A stretch of 64,000 bases of DNA from a virus. The stretch lies in the IMG/VR virus record IMGVR_UViG_3300028829_004116, positions 28,256 to 92,255 of that record; one strand, written 5' to 3'. Below are positions 19,186-27,701 of the stretch, piece by piece (the first letter of the stretch is position 1; each line of letters starts with the position of its first letter). The position numbers were made by a program, and so were the translations under genes. Below the pieces are notes generated by a model. The model was not told where the DNA came from, ran no database searches, and saw only the letters and a list, made by a program, of their open reading frames with translations.

Positions 19186-19959
19186 TTAAACACCCAACCT
19201 CGGCGCACGAAGCACAGTTACTTGCTCATTAGCAAAGATAACGGGTTTTTCATCGTCGTAAAGAATGATAACTTCTCGTTCTCTACTTACTAATTTGCTA
19301 ATAGGTAAAGAGATTTCAACAGTAGCCTTTCTGTCTGTACCAACGGCAGCAATTTCTGTAAATACACTTTCGTTATTCTTGGTAGAACTGACGAGAAGTT
19401 TATCTCCATCCCATTCAATTCTATAAATTGAATTACCTACCTTCTCGGCAAGCATCATCGCTTCTGTAAGTTCGTCGGATTCAACATCAAGCATTGTTTT
19501 TAGTGCAAGTTTTTCAGTAACAAAAATGTCCTGTTCCTCTCTTACCATTTTTCTAATTGACCTACGGGTTAAGTTTCGCAACTTGTCTTTTAATCTGTAT
19601 ATAACATGAAGTTCTTCATGTCTACCCAATACCGGCAGGGTTACAATACTATTACCTGAAGCCAATTCTATTTTTCCATCATCACTTCTAAACACTAAGT
19701 CGGTATCTGTTAAATACTTTTCAAGTGTAGAGCCGGACAAATTAACCATTCCGTTAACCGCCTCTTCATCGTTGTGTCTATAAACCACATAAGTAAAATT
19801 ATTTGCATTTTGAATATACACCATTCCGTCTTCCACTTCGATAAATAAATCGTCGCATAAGACACTGGTTTTATTACTCATACCTTCATTGTATTTTCCC
19901 CGTAGTCTGCAAATATTAATTGCTTCTTTTAATTCTTTTCCATTCATTCTAAATTCCAT
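19186..19959 (-). CDS. pcn: PCNA-like sliding clamp
   Basis: The 257-residue length fits PCNA (about 245-260). The pattern fits the two-domain clamp fold: N-terminal KELKEAINICR, VEDGMVYIQNANNFTYVVYR, a central acidic linker region around residue 130, and the C-terminal IILYDDEKPVIFANEQVTVLRAPRLGV resembling the lower-domain strands before the PIP-binding C-tail. A GGAGG site precedes the ATG. A 60-base AT-rich leader with a TATA-like GATATAGG and short TGTTA repeats lies upstream and may carry an internal promoter. Confidence 0.85.
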   Translation of the reverse strand: MEFRMNGKELKEAINICRLRGKYNEGMSNKTSVLCDDLFIEVEDGMVYIQNANNFTYVVYRHNDEEAVNGMVNLSGSTLEKYLTDTDLVFRSDDGKIELASGNSIVTLPVLGRHEELHVIYRLKDKLRNLTRRSIRKMVREEQDIFVTEKLALKTMLDVESDELTEAMMLAEKVGNSIYRIEWDGDKLLVSSTKNNESVFTEIAAVGTDRKATVEISLPISKLVSREREVIILYDDEKPVIFANEQVTVLRAPRLGV

Positions 19960-20019
19960 TTAAATTCCTCCATAATATAACATAACATAACAGCACCCCT
20001 ATATCAAAAACCATTACAC

Positions 20020-20928
20020 TCAAAGGTTGTTTTCTTTGATTGGCACTAAGCCATTCCAAGTAACCTTACCTTTGTTGTTTTCAAACAACATGAAGGATTG
20101 TCCCTCATTGTCTGCGTTGGTCTTTGACTTGAGAACCTTAGCGTGTAATTTTGTCGTGTTGTTTCTTTCTTCACGATATGTGTGGATATGTTGAAACAAC
20201 TTTGCAGTAGTAGACTTTTCCCAATCGGGCTTTTGTCCAACAACTTCAAATCCATCATGCACTTCTTTCATATGTGTGATGAAAAACTTATGACATTGGA
20301 GTTGACAAGCGGCCTTAAACAATCGCTTGTATTCTTCTGTTCGTGCATACCATTGTGTCGGAACCATTTTGACTTTATCAGCCGCTCTTGGGTCCTTACC
20401 TTTAATGTGGTTTAGTCTGGCAATCATATTTGTAGTATCAAGCCAAGTATCAAGACCATCAAAAACGATAGCCTTTACACCTTCAACTTCAATTGTTTCT
20501 TCACCGTATTCAATTTTCTTTGTTTCAATTGCTTCCTTAACCATTCCCATAAAGAAACGGGCCATATCAGCAGTAGCCAAGTAATCCACTGTCATGTCTT
20601 CTTTGTAGACATGAGGATTATAGATAAACACTTTATCATCACTCGACCAATGTTGCCTCCATGTAGGTTCTGCACCTTCATCAAAGTCAAGAATAAAAAC
20701 CCAATGGGTTTCTTTTTCTTCATCAGTTCTGCAATCAATTGCTAATCCGGTTTTTCCAGTACCGGGGTCTCCGCTAATTCCACACAACATATATGCTGAT
20801 TCATTTTCCATCAAACGCTTTCGCTGATTAAAAGCCTTAGCCTTTGCACTTGCGAAAGCACTTTTCACATCTTCTTCTTTTGCACTCTTTACGAGATTAC
20901 TCGCCTTTCCTTTTCCTTTCAAACTCAT
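20020..20928 (-). CDS. RecA-superfamily ATPase, Sak4-like
   Basis: The protein has 302 residues. Walker A is GDPGTGKTG near residue 52, and the Walker B strand is KAIVFDGLDTW near residue 148. A conserved QWYARTEEYKRLF stretch precedes KFFITHMKE (sensor-like). This matches the compact RecA-like Sak4/AAA_24 proteins of tailed phages, which act in single-strand annealing or strand exchange. The N-terminal 40 residues are lysine-rich and probably extended. Confidence 0.75.
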   Translation of the reverse strand: MSLKGKGKASNLVKSAKEEDVKSAFASAKAKAFNQRKRLMENESAYMLCGISGDPGTGKTGLAIDCRTDEEKETHWVFILDFDEGAEPTWRQHWSSDDKVFIYNPHVYKEDMTVDYLATADMARFFMGMVKEAIETKKIEYGEETIEVEGVKAIVFDGLDTWLDTTNMIARLNHIKGKDPRAADKVKMVPTQWYARTEEYKRLFKAACQLQCHKFFITHMKEVHDGFEVVGQKPDWEKSTTAKLFQHIHTYREERNNTTKLHAKVLKSKTNADNEGQSFMLFENNKGKVTWNGLVPIKENNL

Positions 20929-21116
20929 TATTCTTCCTCCTTAAATTGTTCACTTAATATTTTTAGTTGTTTTTCATGCACTAAGCGTGTGAACATTTTA
21001 CCGCTTTTCATGTGAAAACGAACACTGTATCTGTCGTATTCGTTATCATCTTCTTTCCATTCTATTGTTTCTACCTCTTCGAGGTCTAGTAGTATTTCAT
21101 TCATTTTAATTATCAT
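20928..21116 (-). CDS. 62-aa hypothetical protein
   Basis: The gene has a good site (AAGGTGAAAAG) before its ATG and a TATA-like CTATATTTAAA about 15-25 bases further upstream, so a local promoter is possible. The protein looks like a small beta-rich domain (YDRYSVRFHMKSGKMFTRLV) with an acidic C-terminus. A short hairpin (ATAGG...CCTAT) lies in the 76-base gap upstream. Confidence 0.5.
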   Translation of the reverse strand: MIIKMNEILLDLEEVETIEWKEDDNEYDRYSVRFHMKSGKMFTRLVHEKQLKILSEQFKEEE

Positions 21117-21192
21117 CTTTTCACCTTTTTAAATATAGGCTTCGCACCTATCCGAATGTCATTCAGCCGCCAACATTTACACGGAAGTTAAA

Positions 21193-21348
21193 TCAAAGCA
21201 TATCTTCAATCTTGTCCGAGAGCAACAATAAGGTTGAAGCCCACAGACCAACAAAAATACCCAAGTTTTCATCGTAAGCGGCATAAACACCGATACTAAG
21301 CAAAATCGAGGCAACGCTTGTAATCAAACCAATTTTCTTGTAATTCAT
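21193..21348 (-). CDS. 51-aa two-segment membrane protein
   Basis: The ORF runs from ATG 21348 to TGA. Two hydrophobic stretches (IGLITSVASILLSIGVYAA, then LGIFVGLWASTLLLL) are joined by the polar turn YDEN, a typical helical hairpin. It lies between the ssDNA-binding candidate and the Sak4-like gene. A membrane role early in infection is inferred only from topology. Confidence 0.55.
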   Translation of the reverse strand: MNYKKIGLITSVASILLSIGVYAAYDENLGIFVGLWASTLLLLSDKIEDML

Positions 21349-21353
21349 TTAAA

Positions 21354-22592
21354 TCACCAAAACTCCATTGATTCGCCTTCTGCTTCTTCTTCAACGACTA
21401 CACCGGTTGCACTTCGAGCATAAACACCATACAAGTTAATTGTCACAGGGTTATATTCACCGTCAATAGGCATTCCGTCTTCATCCTTCTTTTGGGTTTG
21501 ATTTGTTCGCCCAACAATAATAACATCGGAACCAACTCCGAAGTTAATATCAATATGAGAAGGAACCCAAATAGGTGTTGATTCAGGAATATCGTCTTCA
21601 TCGAAACCGTAATTAGCATCGACAGGTTCAACCCAAATAACTCGGTTTCCACTTCGCTCATTAGGAGTAAGATTCATACTCGTAACAATTCCATCAGTAA
21701 CTACAAGGCGCAAACCTTGTTGTTGAGAAATTAGGTCATGGTAAGAATCCAACTCAATCATATCTGCAAGGTATTCTGCTGTATGCTCAACGAGAATGTC
21801 TTCCATAGATTCACCGGAAACATCAATCCATCGAGGGTCTTCTTCATCAAGAACATCGAGATAATTCATACTCGATAGAGTCTTGTTGCGAATACCGTAA
21901 ATTGCATTTCTTTCTTCATTAAACAAACCATAAATGGTAGTCCAACGGAATGTTTCAACATTGAAATTCTTTGCTTGGTCGTTCTTCAATTGAAGGGACC
22001 AAAGTTGCATATCGCCATCTTCTTTCATTCCAATGAAATGCGCTCGAAGTTTAAACTCTTCTTTAGGCAAAGGCTTTCCGTAATTCTTATTTGTATCGCC
22101 AGATGCCCAAGACTTAACAGGGTCAACAGGAACAATCCAATGGTCTTCACCAACTTCCATAGCCGAAGCCGGAAGTTGAGGAATAACTCTTGTGTCCCAT
22201 TCACCATTCTTAACTTGAGTCTTTTCGTAAGACCCACCTTCTGTAAGTGTCACTTCTGCAATCAATTCATCTTTCAATGCTTGTGAAGAATCACTGTTAA
22301 ACTTACTCAACACATTCTTTCGCTTCCATTCCATTACATCACGGGCCGGTTCAATACCGATAAAGAAACCTGTTCCCGCATTACCGAAACCTGTTGAGGC
22401 TGTTCGATTAGATGCAAGACGGCCACGAACATAATTACGAGTCAAAGTCAAAGCAACAAGTTGTTGTCGCTCATCTTCCAAGTCGAGATTATTGCTACTG
22501 CCAATCTCCGTGTATTTTTCATTCATTTCTCCGACTTCAATACTTAGTCGGGTCGCCAAACTGTTCAGTTCTTTTTCTACTCTTTCAATCAT
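21354..22592 (-). CDS. Candidate ssDNA-binding protein with acidic C-terminal tip
   Basis: The chosen start at 22592 follows GGAAAGTG; the longer frame starts inside the RFC gene. The 412-residue protein has a coiled N-terminus (residues 1-60) and several beta-rich parts. Near the C-terminus a stretch (GVGSDVIIVGRTNQ and VTINLYGVYAR) reads like an OB fold. It ends EEEAEGESMEFW: an acidic tail with aromatic end, like the partner-binding tip of bacterial SSB and T7 gp2.5. Position between RFC and Sak4 supports an RPA/SSB-like role. The family assignment is inference. Confidence 0.5.
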   Translation of the reverse strand: MIERVEKELNSLATRLSIEVGEMNEKYTEIGSSNNLDLEDERQQLVALTLTRNYVRGRLASNRTASTGFGNAGTGFFIGIEPARDVMEWKRKNVLSKFNSDSSQALKDELIAEVTLTEGGSYEKTQVKNGEWDTRVIPQLPASAMEVGEDHWIVPVDPVKSWASGDTNKNYGKPLPKEEFKLRAHFIGMKEDGDMQLWSLQLKNDQAKNFNVETFRWTTIYGLFNEERNAIYGIRNKTLSSMNYLDVLDEEDPRWIDVSGESMEDILVEHTAEYLADMIELDSYHDLISQQQGLRLVVTDGIVTSMNLTPNERSGNRVIWVEPVDANYGFDEDDIPESTPIWVPSHIDINFGVGSDVIIVGRTNQTQKKDEDGMPIDGEYNPVTINLYGVYARSATGVVVEEEAEGESMEFW

Positions 22593-22621
22593 ATTTTTCA
22601 CTTTCCTTTTTTTTATTTTTT

Positions 22622-23527
22622 TTATTTCATAAACTGTGCTGTGAACCAAGCCACAAGCACCTTTGGAGTCACACTTCTGCTTCTCCACTCCATTTCTCCT
22701 ACTGCACCTACTACCTTAAACTTCTCGGTAGCAGATAATTCCATATCCAAAACACATTGTAAGAGTTTCCCACATATATCTTTTACAGTATGACCTGCAA
22801 AAACAAGCCTATGTAAAAAGTCTAATGCTTCGGGGTTCTTATCAAGAAGTTGCTTCAAACAATTCTTGTAAGGTCCCATGTGTTCATTAAGTAGATTATC
22901 CGGTGTTTTTCCGGAATAAATACACGCCTGTAATTCATTGATTGCTCGGCGCATATCCCCCCCACAAATATCTACAATTTTGCGAGCGTTTTCTTCAGTA
23001 AAATCTGCATTATTCTCGGTAATAATTTCCATTAAACGATTTACCTGAACATCTTCAGGGATTGGTGTAAAGAAATAGTTCGCACAACGAGAACGAATTG
23101 CGTCATCAACAGCATATGGGTCGTTGCAAGCAATAATAAAACGAACATTGGTCGCCCGTTCCATTACTCTTTTCAAGGCCCGTTGCGAATCACGAGTCAT
23201 TCCTTCTAATTCATCAAGAAAACAAATTTTAAACTTGTTCCCAGTTACTGAACGAGTGTTGACAAAGTTGGTAATAGTCTGTCGAACTGTTTCTAATTTA
23301 CGGTCTTGACTCGCATTAATTTCTAAGAAGTCTGTGTCTTTATCATCACCAAGAAAGTGATTAGCCAATACATGGGCCGCAGTTGTTTTACCAATCCCCG
23401 GAACTCCATACATAAGAACCGGAGGTAAATTACCTTTACTTATCCATGTTTCTGCATCGGCAACAAACTTATGTTGTCCAATCAAATCTCCTATTACATT
23501 CGGTCTATATTTTTCTGTCCAATTCAT
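22622..23527 (-). CDS. rfcS: Clamp loader small subunit (RFC-S)
   Basis: The protein has 301 residues, slightly shorter than cellular RfcS. It opens MNWTEKYRPNVIGDLIGQ, the RFC-box start. Walker A is GVPGIGKTT near residue 43, Walker B is FLDELEGM near residue 106, and the arginine-finger SRC motif appears as AIRSRCANYFF near residue 150. It loads PCNA onto primed DNA. No full RFC large subunit is evident; the AAA+ protein at 25749 is a possible partner. The coincidental MNWTEKY start is not the shared tag. Confidence 0.9.
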   Translation of the reverse strand: MNWTEKYRPNVIGDLIGQHKFVADAETWISKGNLPPVLMYGVPGIGKTTAAHVLANHFLGDDKDTDFLEINASQDRKLETVRQTITNFVNTRSVTGNKFKICFLDELEGMTRDSQRALKRVMERATNVRFIIACNDPYAVDDAIRSRCANYFFTPIPEDVQVNRLMEIITENNADFTEENARKIVDICGGDMRRAINELQACIYSGKTPDNLLNEHMGPYKNCLKQLLDKNPEALDFLHRLVFAGHTVKDICGKLLQCVLDMELSATEKFKVVGAVGEMEWRSRSVTPKVLVAWFTAQFMK

Positions 23528-23714
23528 TCAAATCTCTCCTTACTATATTTATCGCATTTGATGGGTCAGTTGCCATCACTTCGACTATTTTTTCTTCTCC
23601 ATTTATTTTAAATTTTACAACATGTAATACTGTTTCCATCATATCCGTTTCTGGAGTATTTGGATATTTGGTATATGAAATAAAGTTTGTAAAGTAGTAT
23701 GGTTCACCCTCCAT
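23505..23714 (-). CDS. 69-aa hypothetical protein
   Basis: A beta-beta-alpha-like small protein: VLHVVKFKINGEEKIVEVMATDPSNAINIVRRDL. The pattern resembles small phage proteins in which a strand pair is followed by a helix. The last 23 bases overlap the clamp-loader gene. No function assigned. Confidence 0.5.
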   Translation of the reverse strand: MEGEPYYFTNFISYTKYPNTPETDMMETVLHVVKFKINGEEKIVEVMATDPSNAINIVRRDLNELDRKI

Positions 23715-23716
23715 TA

Positions 23717-25258
23717 CTACTCACCTATCAAACAATTTGCTGTTAAGACATAACCTGCCACACTAACAGCCGAGCGTAGTGAAGACTTTACAACTCGAAC
23801 AGGGTCAAAAATTTCACCATTTTCTATGAAAGTGTTGGTAATACCGTCGTAAAAGTGTCCCTTCATAATGTCTTTATTAAATGATGAATCCATTCTTTTT
23901 CCATTAATATTATAATATATCTTTTTCAAAGGAGACTTTAATGCTTCATAGAAAACTTTTTGAACACCTAAAGATTGTATATTATTATTACTAATCGAAG
24001 GGGTCAAGTTATAAAGTTCAACACCTGCACCTCGGATAACTCCTTCTGCAATAGCCGCCCTTGTAGCATTCAAGGCATCGTCTACCCTTTCTAATTTATT
24101 TTGAATCTCTTGTTCGGACATTCCACTAATACCAATAACTGCGGCACTACCTTGAAGTTTTCCATAACGAACTGAGTGTTTCTTTTGGTAAAACTCATTC
24201 TCGGCCATAGATTCTTCAACTGCAATTTCATCAAGGCGTTCTAAAAGTAAATCATCATTACCCATGAATCCCAAGAATGCGGCCTTCTTGGATGAAATAA
24301 TTGCCTTATTACATTGTCCGTAGTATGAGGCGTTAATATCAAGTAGCGACATATCTAATTCTTTGTTAATCATTTTACCACCCGTAAAGATAGCCAAGTC
24401 GTTTAACTTCTCAGTCTGCCAAAATGAAATATCTTCTGCTTGCACAATACAAGCGTTGATATTTCCGTTCACTTGATTCATTACAAATGTATTTAGTGCA
24501 ACTGCCCCAATAGAAGTGCATAGAACAATCAAAGGTCGGTTCTTTTTCTTAGCGAATTCAAGTGCAGGAATAAGTTGAGCAAAGTCATTAATATCTGCAT
24601 TTGAAATTAGTATCCACGGTTTTTCAAATGTATTGCTTTCACCAAATATTTTTGTCAAAACAGGGTTAATATATCCCTTGTCGCATTCAAAGCCCTCGAT
24701 AAAAGAAACAGTGTCCTCACCCGTAGGTGAAGGTTCAACTGAGATAACTCCATCGTATCCTATTTTTTCTACGGCTGAGTAAATTAGTTCAGCCATATTT
24801 TCATCATTGTTTGCACTGATTTTTGCTACATGGTAAATATCTCTACCCTCAATCTTCGAGGATAAATTATCCAATTCTTTACATGTTATTTCACACAGTC
24901 TTTCGAGTTCACTACGAATAGCAACACCTGTATATTGACTTAGTAGATTTTTACCATTTTCAATTAGAGATTGAGCCATGATTGTCGAACTCGTAGTTCC
25001 ATCACCAGCATTTTCTTGCGCTCTTGATGCAACTTCGATGACAAGTTTAGCACCTGCATTAGCCATTTTATCTTCAAGAACAATATTTTTTGCAACAGTC
25101 ACACCATCATTAACAACCAAAGGAGGCAAGCCATCTCTTCTATCAATAATAACACTACGAGTTGCAGGGCCTAAAGTCACACCAACTGCATTAGCAACTG
25201 CGTTAACCCCTTCGATTAATTTTTCTCTCGCTTCATTTCCATACAAAATAGACTTCAT
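23717..25258 (-). CDS. groEL: Group I chaperonin (GroEL-like)
   Basis: The 513-residue protein follows GroEL rather than thermosome: REKLIEGVNAVANAVGVTLGP near residue 12, the nucleotide site NDGVTVAK and DGTTSSTIMAQSL near residue 86, GYDGVISVEPS near residue 165, and RVDDALNATRAAIAEGVIRGAG near residue 400. The Asp of DGTTS needed for ATP hydrolysis is present. The Gly-Met-rich tail of bacterial GroEL is missing. The GroES gene lies immediately upstream with a four-base overlap. It probably folds capsid or other viral proteins. Confidence 0.9.
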   Translation of the reverse strand: MKSILYGNEAREKLIEGVNAVANAVGVTLGPATRSVIIDRRDGLPPLVVNDGVTVAKNIVLEDKMANAGAKLVIEVASRAQENAGDGTTSSTIMAQSLIENGKNLLSQYTGVAIRSELERLCEITCKELDNLSSKIEGRDIYHVAKISANNDENMAELIYSAVEKIGYDGVISVEPSPTGEDTVSFIEGFECDKGYINPVLTKIFGESNTFEKPWILISNADINDFAQLIPALEFAKKKNRPLIVLCTSIGAVALNTFVMNQVNGNINACIVQAEDISFWQTEKLNDLAIFTGGKMINKELDMSLLDINASYYGQCNKAIISSKKAAFLGFMGNDDLLLERLDEIAVEESMAENEFYQKKHSVRYGKLQGSAAVIGISGMSEQEIQNKLERVDDALNATRAAIAEGVIRGAGVELYNLTPSISNNNIQSLGVQKVFYEALKSPLKKIYYNINGKRMDSSFNKDIMKGHFYDGITNTFIENGEIFDPVRVVKSSLRSAVSVAGYVLTANCLIGE

Positions 25259-25479
25259 CCTTTCACCGCCACTACATCTTCTAATTTAATAGCAACATAT
25301 TCTATTCCTTCATCGTGAAATGTATATCCATTTTTGTAATAGACATACCTTCCAACCATATCACCAACAGGAGAATCATATACAATTCCTCCATTTTGGT
25401 TCGCATTCAATATAATACCACTGTCAGTGGTAGTTCTTCTTTCATTTTTTATTAACACATAGTCATTCATTTGTTTCAT
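25255..25479 (-). CDS. groES: Co-chaperonin GroES-like
   Basis: I choose ATG 25479, which follows GAGGTG, giving 74 residues (bacterial GroES about 95). DYVLIKNERRTTTDSGIIL contains the mobile-loop hydrophobic triplet (IIL) that docks on GroEL. GDMVGRYVYYKNGYTF and the final VAIKLEDVVAVKG match the beta barrel and its closing strand. It caps the adjacent GroEL. Confidence 0.85.
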   Translation of the reverse strand: MKQMNDYVLIKNERRTTTDSGIILNANQNGGIVYDSPVGDMVGRYVYYKNGYTFHDEGIEYVAIKLEDVVAVKG

Positions 25480-25484
25480 TTTTT

Positions 25485-25625
25485 TCACCTCATTAGTCCC
25501 CACGCAATTACTACGAGGGTGATTACATTAACAATAGAAACGCTTATTGCGATTTTATTGGTAATGTGTAATTCGCTTGCCATTTTCTTAGTCAGTTCAA
25601 TTAGAGTCTTCATGTCTTCTTTCAT
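25485..25625 (-). CDS. 46-aa single-pass membrane protein
   Basis: ATG 25625 follows GGTGAAAG. The N-terminal half is charged and helical; the C-terminal half (IAISVSIVNVITLVVIAWGLM) spans a membrane. It overlaps the upstream 50-aa gene by 29 bases and ends five bases before GroES. No function assigned. Confidence 0.5.
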   Translation of the reverse strand: MKEDMKTLIELTKKMASELHITNKIAISVSIVNVITLVVIAWGLMR

Positions 25626-25749
25626 ACTCTTTCACCGCCTCGTCTAATGTCATCTCGTTTTCATAACACTCACGCATGAACTTATAGGGTAGCCTATTAA
25701 GCATTTCCCCAGCCCATTTTGTAAATGCTTCTCCATTTCCTTTTCTCAT
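25597..25749 (-). CDS. 50-aa hypothetical protein
   Basis: The gene starts at a TAATG junction with the AAA+ gene. The protein is charged and helical: FTKWAGEMLNRLPYKFMREC followed by an acidic/basic tail. Both ends overlap neighbours, so it is translationally coupled. No family is recognised. Confidence 0.5.
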   Translation of the reverse strand: MRKGNGEAFTKWAGEMLNRLPYKFMRECYENEMTLDEAVKEYERRHEDSN

Positions 25750-26588
25750 TAAAATTCCTCTAATCCTTTCATTTTTCTTGTTGTTATTCTCTTTCTTCTT
25801 TCCTTACTAATACCCAAAACTTTACATTCTTCGGGTAATAATTTCTTAGCGGCCCACTTAGCATACTCAACATCTTTTACAAGGTTGCGAACTAAGTAGC
25901 CATCTGTTTCCTTTAGTCCTAATTTAAGACATATAGCCGGAAACAGACTCGAAGACTTTCTCTTAGGTGGAGTCATTGTGACATAACCACCCTCCCAAGA
26001 ATAAGCCAATAGCGCATAGAAATAGTCCTTCGGCCATCTATGTAGCGTTGATGCTACAAATGCTAATTTATTGTTATTAGGCATTGAGGCTGAAGCCCAT
26101 GAAAGTATCTGCATAGGTGGGGGTTCATGCAAACGCACACCTTTGTAAAAGTCATCACGGTCTTTCATTTTAATGTAGTTGCCCGTAAGCGACCACATAT
26201 TTGCCTCAAAGGTTTTAACCTCATCACAGTTTTTAGCATATAGTGTTTTAATCACCATTTGATTTCTGTTGGTTCTGCCGCACAGTTTAACTTGACACGC
26301 ATTGATAATTGCTTTAGGAACATCTTTCTTATTAATAGATGTAAGCACTACCTTTCTACCGGAATAGATTAAATCCATAATCTTTTCCTTGTCGGCTTTG
26401 TAATGCACATCTTCAATAATAATGCTCACATCAATAGGCCAAGAATATACATCGTCGATTGGTATATCATTGGCTTGATAACGCACATATTCTTTTGTTT
26501 CTAATGCGGCTGTCGCACTGTAAGTTTTACCTGTACCGGCTTTACCTACAAAAATTTTAGGTTTCTTCTTCTCTTCTGTTATCTTCAT
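25749..26588 (-). CDS. AAA+ ATPase (clamp-loader/DnaA-like), 279 aa
   Basis: Walker A is VGKAGTGKT near residue 14, the Walker B-like strand is VSIIIEDVHY near residue 53 (ED rather than DE), and VVLTSINKKDVPKAI is a sensor-1-like strand. A region of helices follows (WPKDYFYALLAYSWEGG), then a basic C-terminus (KERRKRITTRKMKG). It could be a helicase loader or a reduced RFC large subunit for the nearby RfcS. Neither is proved. Confidence 0.6.
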   Translation of the reverse strand: MKITEEKKKPKIFVGKAGTGKTYSATAALETKEYVRYQANDIPIDDVYSWPIDVSIIIEDVHYKADKEKIMDLIYSGRKVVLTSINKKDVPKAIINACQVKLCGRTNRNQMVIKTLYAKNCDEVKTFEANMWSLTGNYIKMKDRDDFYKGVRLHEPPPMQILSWASASMPNNNKLAFVASTLHRWPKDYFYALLAYSWEGGYVTMTPPKRKSSSLFPAICLKLGLKETDGYLVRNLVKDVEYAKWAAKKLLPEECKVLGISKERRKRITTRKMKGLEEF

Positions 26589-26907
26589 TTAAAATCATCT
26601 CGAACTCATATCTACTATCGTTGTTCATATGTTCACCGTTGCGAACCATTTCCATTAACCGGATAAATTTACCCCACACTTTGCTCTTTGACGGAACATT
26701 TCGGGGAAAAATATCACATATTCGTAAAACATCAAGTCTTCTACGAATAACTATTGTATCTACTCTACGACCACGCTCTCTTTTTAACTGACAATTAACT
26801 TGTAGTCTTTCAAGTGCTTGGGTCATTGGTATTAACATCTGTTCGGGTAATCGCAACTTAATGTCATACCTCGGTTCCCAACCTCGCTTACTAATAATTC
26901 CTACCAC
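26557..26907 (-). CDS. LAGLIDADG-like DNA-binding protein, start uncertain
   Basis: From GTG 26907 the protein has 116 residues. The open frame continues upstream to the TAA of the preceding gene; that extra part reads TEGQIQGILLLAGIPQF, resembling the degenerate first helix of a LAGLIDADG fold. The downstream pattern (YDIKLRLPEQ, LERLQVNCQLKRERGRR, VIRRRLDVLRICDIFP) fits the saddle strands and helices of that family. The helix would require an ATT start at 26967 (GGTGGG precedes it) or TAA readthrough. The acidic active residue appears lost, so DNA binding without cleavage is possible. Confidence 0.4.
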   Translation of the reverse strand: MVGIISKRGWEPRYDIKLRLPEQMLIPMTQALERLQVNCQLKRERGRRVDTIVIRRRLDVLRICDIFPRNVPSKSKVWGKFIRLMEMVRNGEHMNNDSRYEFEMILNEDNRREEET

Positions 26908-26967
26908 TTTGAACTGTGGTATTCCTGCGAGTAAAAGTATTCCTTGAATCTGTCCTTCTGTATAAAT

Positions 26968-27192
26968 TTAAAGCCCACCGAAGGTATCATACAATGTGAT
27001 TTCCCATGTGTGAAACTCTTTGTGTCCTTTAATAAACATTCCGGCTTTGTCTTTTGGTCCTATGAATTTTTCTCCACAGACAAAACAATGAACGGCAACT
27101 ATTTCACTACCACGCTTTACTCCGTCGTGGCTGATAATGTCTACAATGTTGCCTTCTTCGATAGGTTGTTGGTCTAATTCTTCATCCCACAT
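26968..27192 (-). CDS. 74-aa putative zinc-binding protein
   Basis: The gene begins inside the end of the 27182 gene. An acidic N-terminus leads into VAVHCFVCGEKF and then GHKEFHTWEI. One CxxC and a pair of His (HxxxH) can bind one zinc, as in C2H2-type knuckles. The stop is followed in the same frame by an open frame (see the LAGLIDADG-like gene). Confidence 0.55.
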   Translation of the reverse strand: MWDEELDQQPIEEGNIVDIISHDGVKRGSEIVAVHCFVCGEKFIGPKDKAGMFIKGHKEFHTWEITLYDTFGGL

Positions 27193-27496
27193 ACTCTCTC
27201 ATATAATCCCTGAGAGTTTTATTCTTATTATACTTTGCATCAGGAGAGGAGACAATTTTCGTTTTCACGATTTTAGTTTCCGTTTTATTATCCATCATAT
27301 TTTTTAATCTTTTATACAAAACTTTTGCTGCTCTATCGTATCTTTTTTTATCTGCATCTTTCCATGAAGGATAGTTACTAAATGGGGACTTCTTATAAAG
27401 TCCCATTTCTTCTTCTAATACCTCCCACAAAATGCTTTCTAAAAGTCTACTAACTCCTTCTTCTACATTTTTAGGTGCATCTTCGTCGCCATACAT
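27182..27496 (-). CDS. 104-aa hypothetical protein
   Basis: Start at ATG 27496, six bases after the upstream stop; the frame from 27505 would need TTG. The protein is helical, with an acidic first half and a lysine-rich second half (MMDNKTETKIVKTKIV). No motif is recognised. It overlaps the following zinc-binding gene by 11 bases. Confidence 0.5.
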   Translation of the reverse strand: MYGDEDAPKNVEEGVSRLLESILWEVLEEEMGLYKKSPFSNYPSWKDADKKRYDRAAKVLYKRLKNMMDNKTETKIVKTKIVSSPDAKYNKNKTLRDYMREYVG

Positions 27497-27501
27497 AAAT
27501 A

Positions 27502-27699
27502 TCAACTCAATGGTGAAGAAGTAACTTCTTCTAATGTCCAGCGTAGGGTTTTCAAAACTCCACGCAACGCTGTGTAGTTACGCAGACATTCTGCATTTTC
27601 TTTTGTGTCCATTGTTCGTGAATGAAAACGGTCACGCCAATATTTTGCTTCACCTTCTGCTTGTAACAACATTGCCCTAATTTCTTCTTCGCTTTTCAT
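27502..27699 (-). CDS. 65-aa helical hypothetical protein
   Basis: A GGAGAAAT site precedes the ATG. The whole chain is predicted helical by eye (EEEIRAMLLQAEGEAKYWRDRF ... RGVLKTLRWTLEEV). Charged heptads suggest a coiled coil. No family recognised. Confidence 0.5.
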   Translation of the reverse strand: MKSEEEIRAMLLQAEGEAKYWRDRFHSRTMDTKENAECLRNYTALRGVLKTLRWTLEEVTSSPLS

Positions 27700-27701
27700 A
27701 T

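Noticed and set aside
22412-22738. 108-codon plus-strand frame across the clamp-loader/ssDNA-binding junction
   Set aside because: Antisense to two supported genes, with low-complexity Phe/Ser/Leu content.
22622-23527. Clamp loader start MNWTEKYRP as another tagged protein
   Set aside because: It is the normal RFC-box start (W-x-x-KYRP) and lacks the I-L-K core; resemblance is chance.
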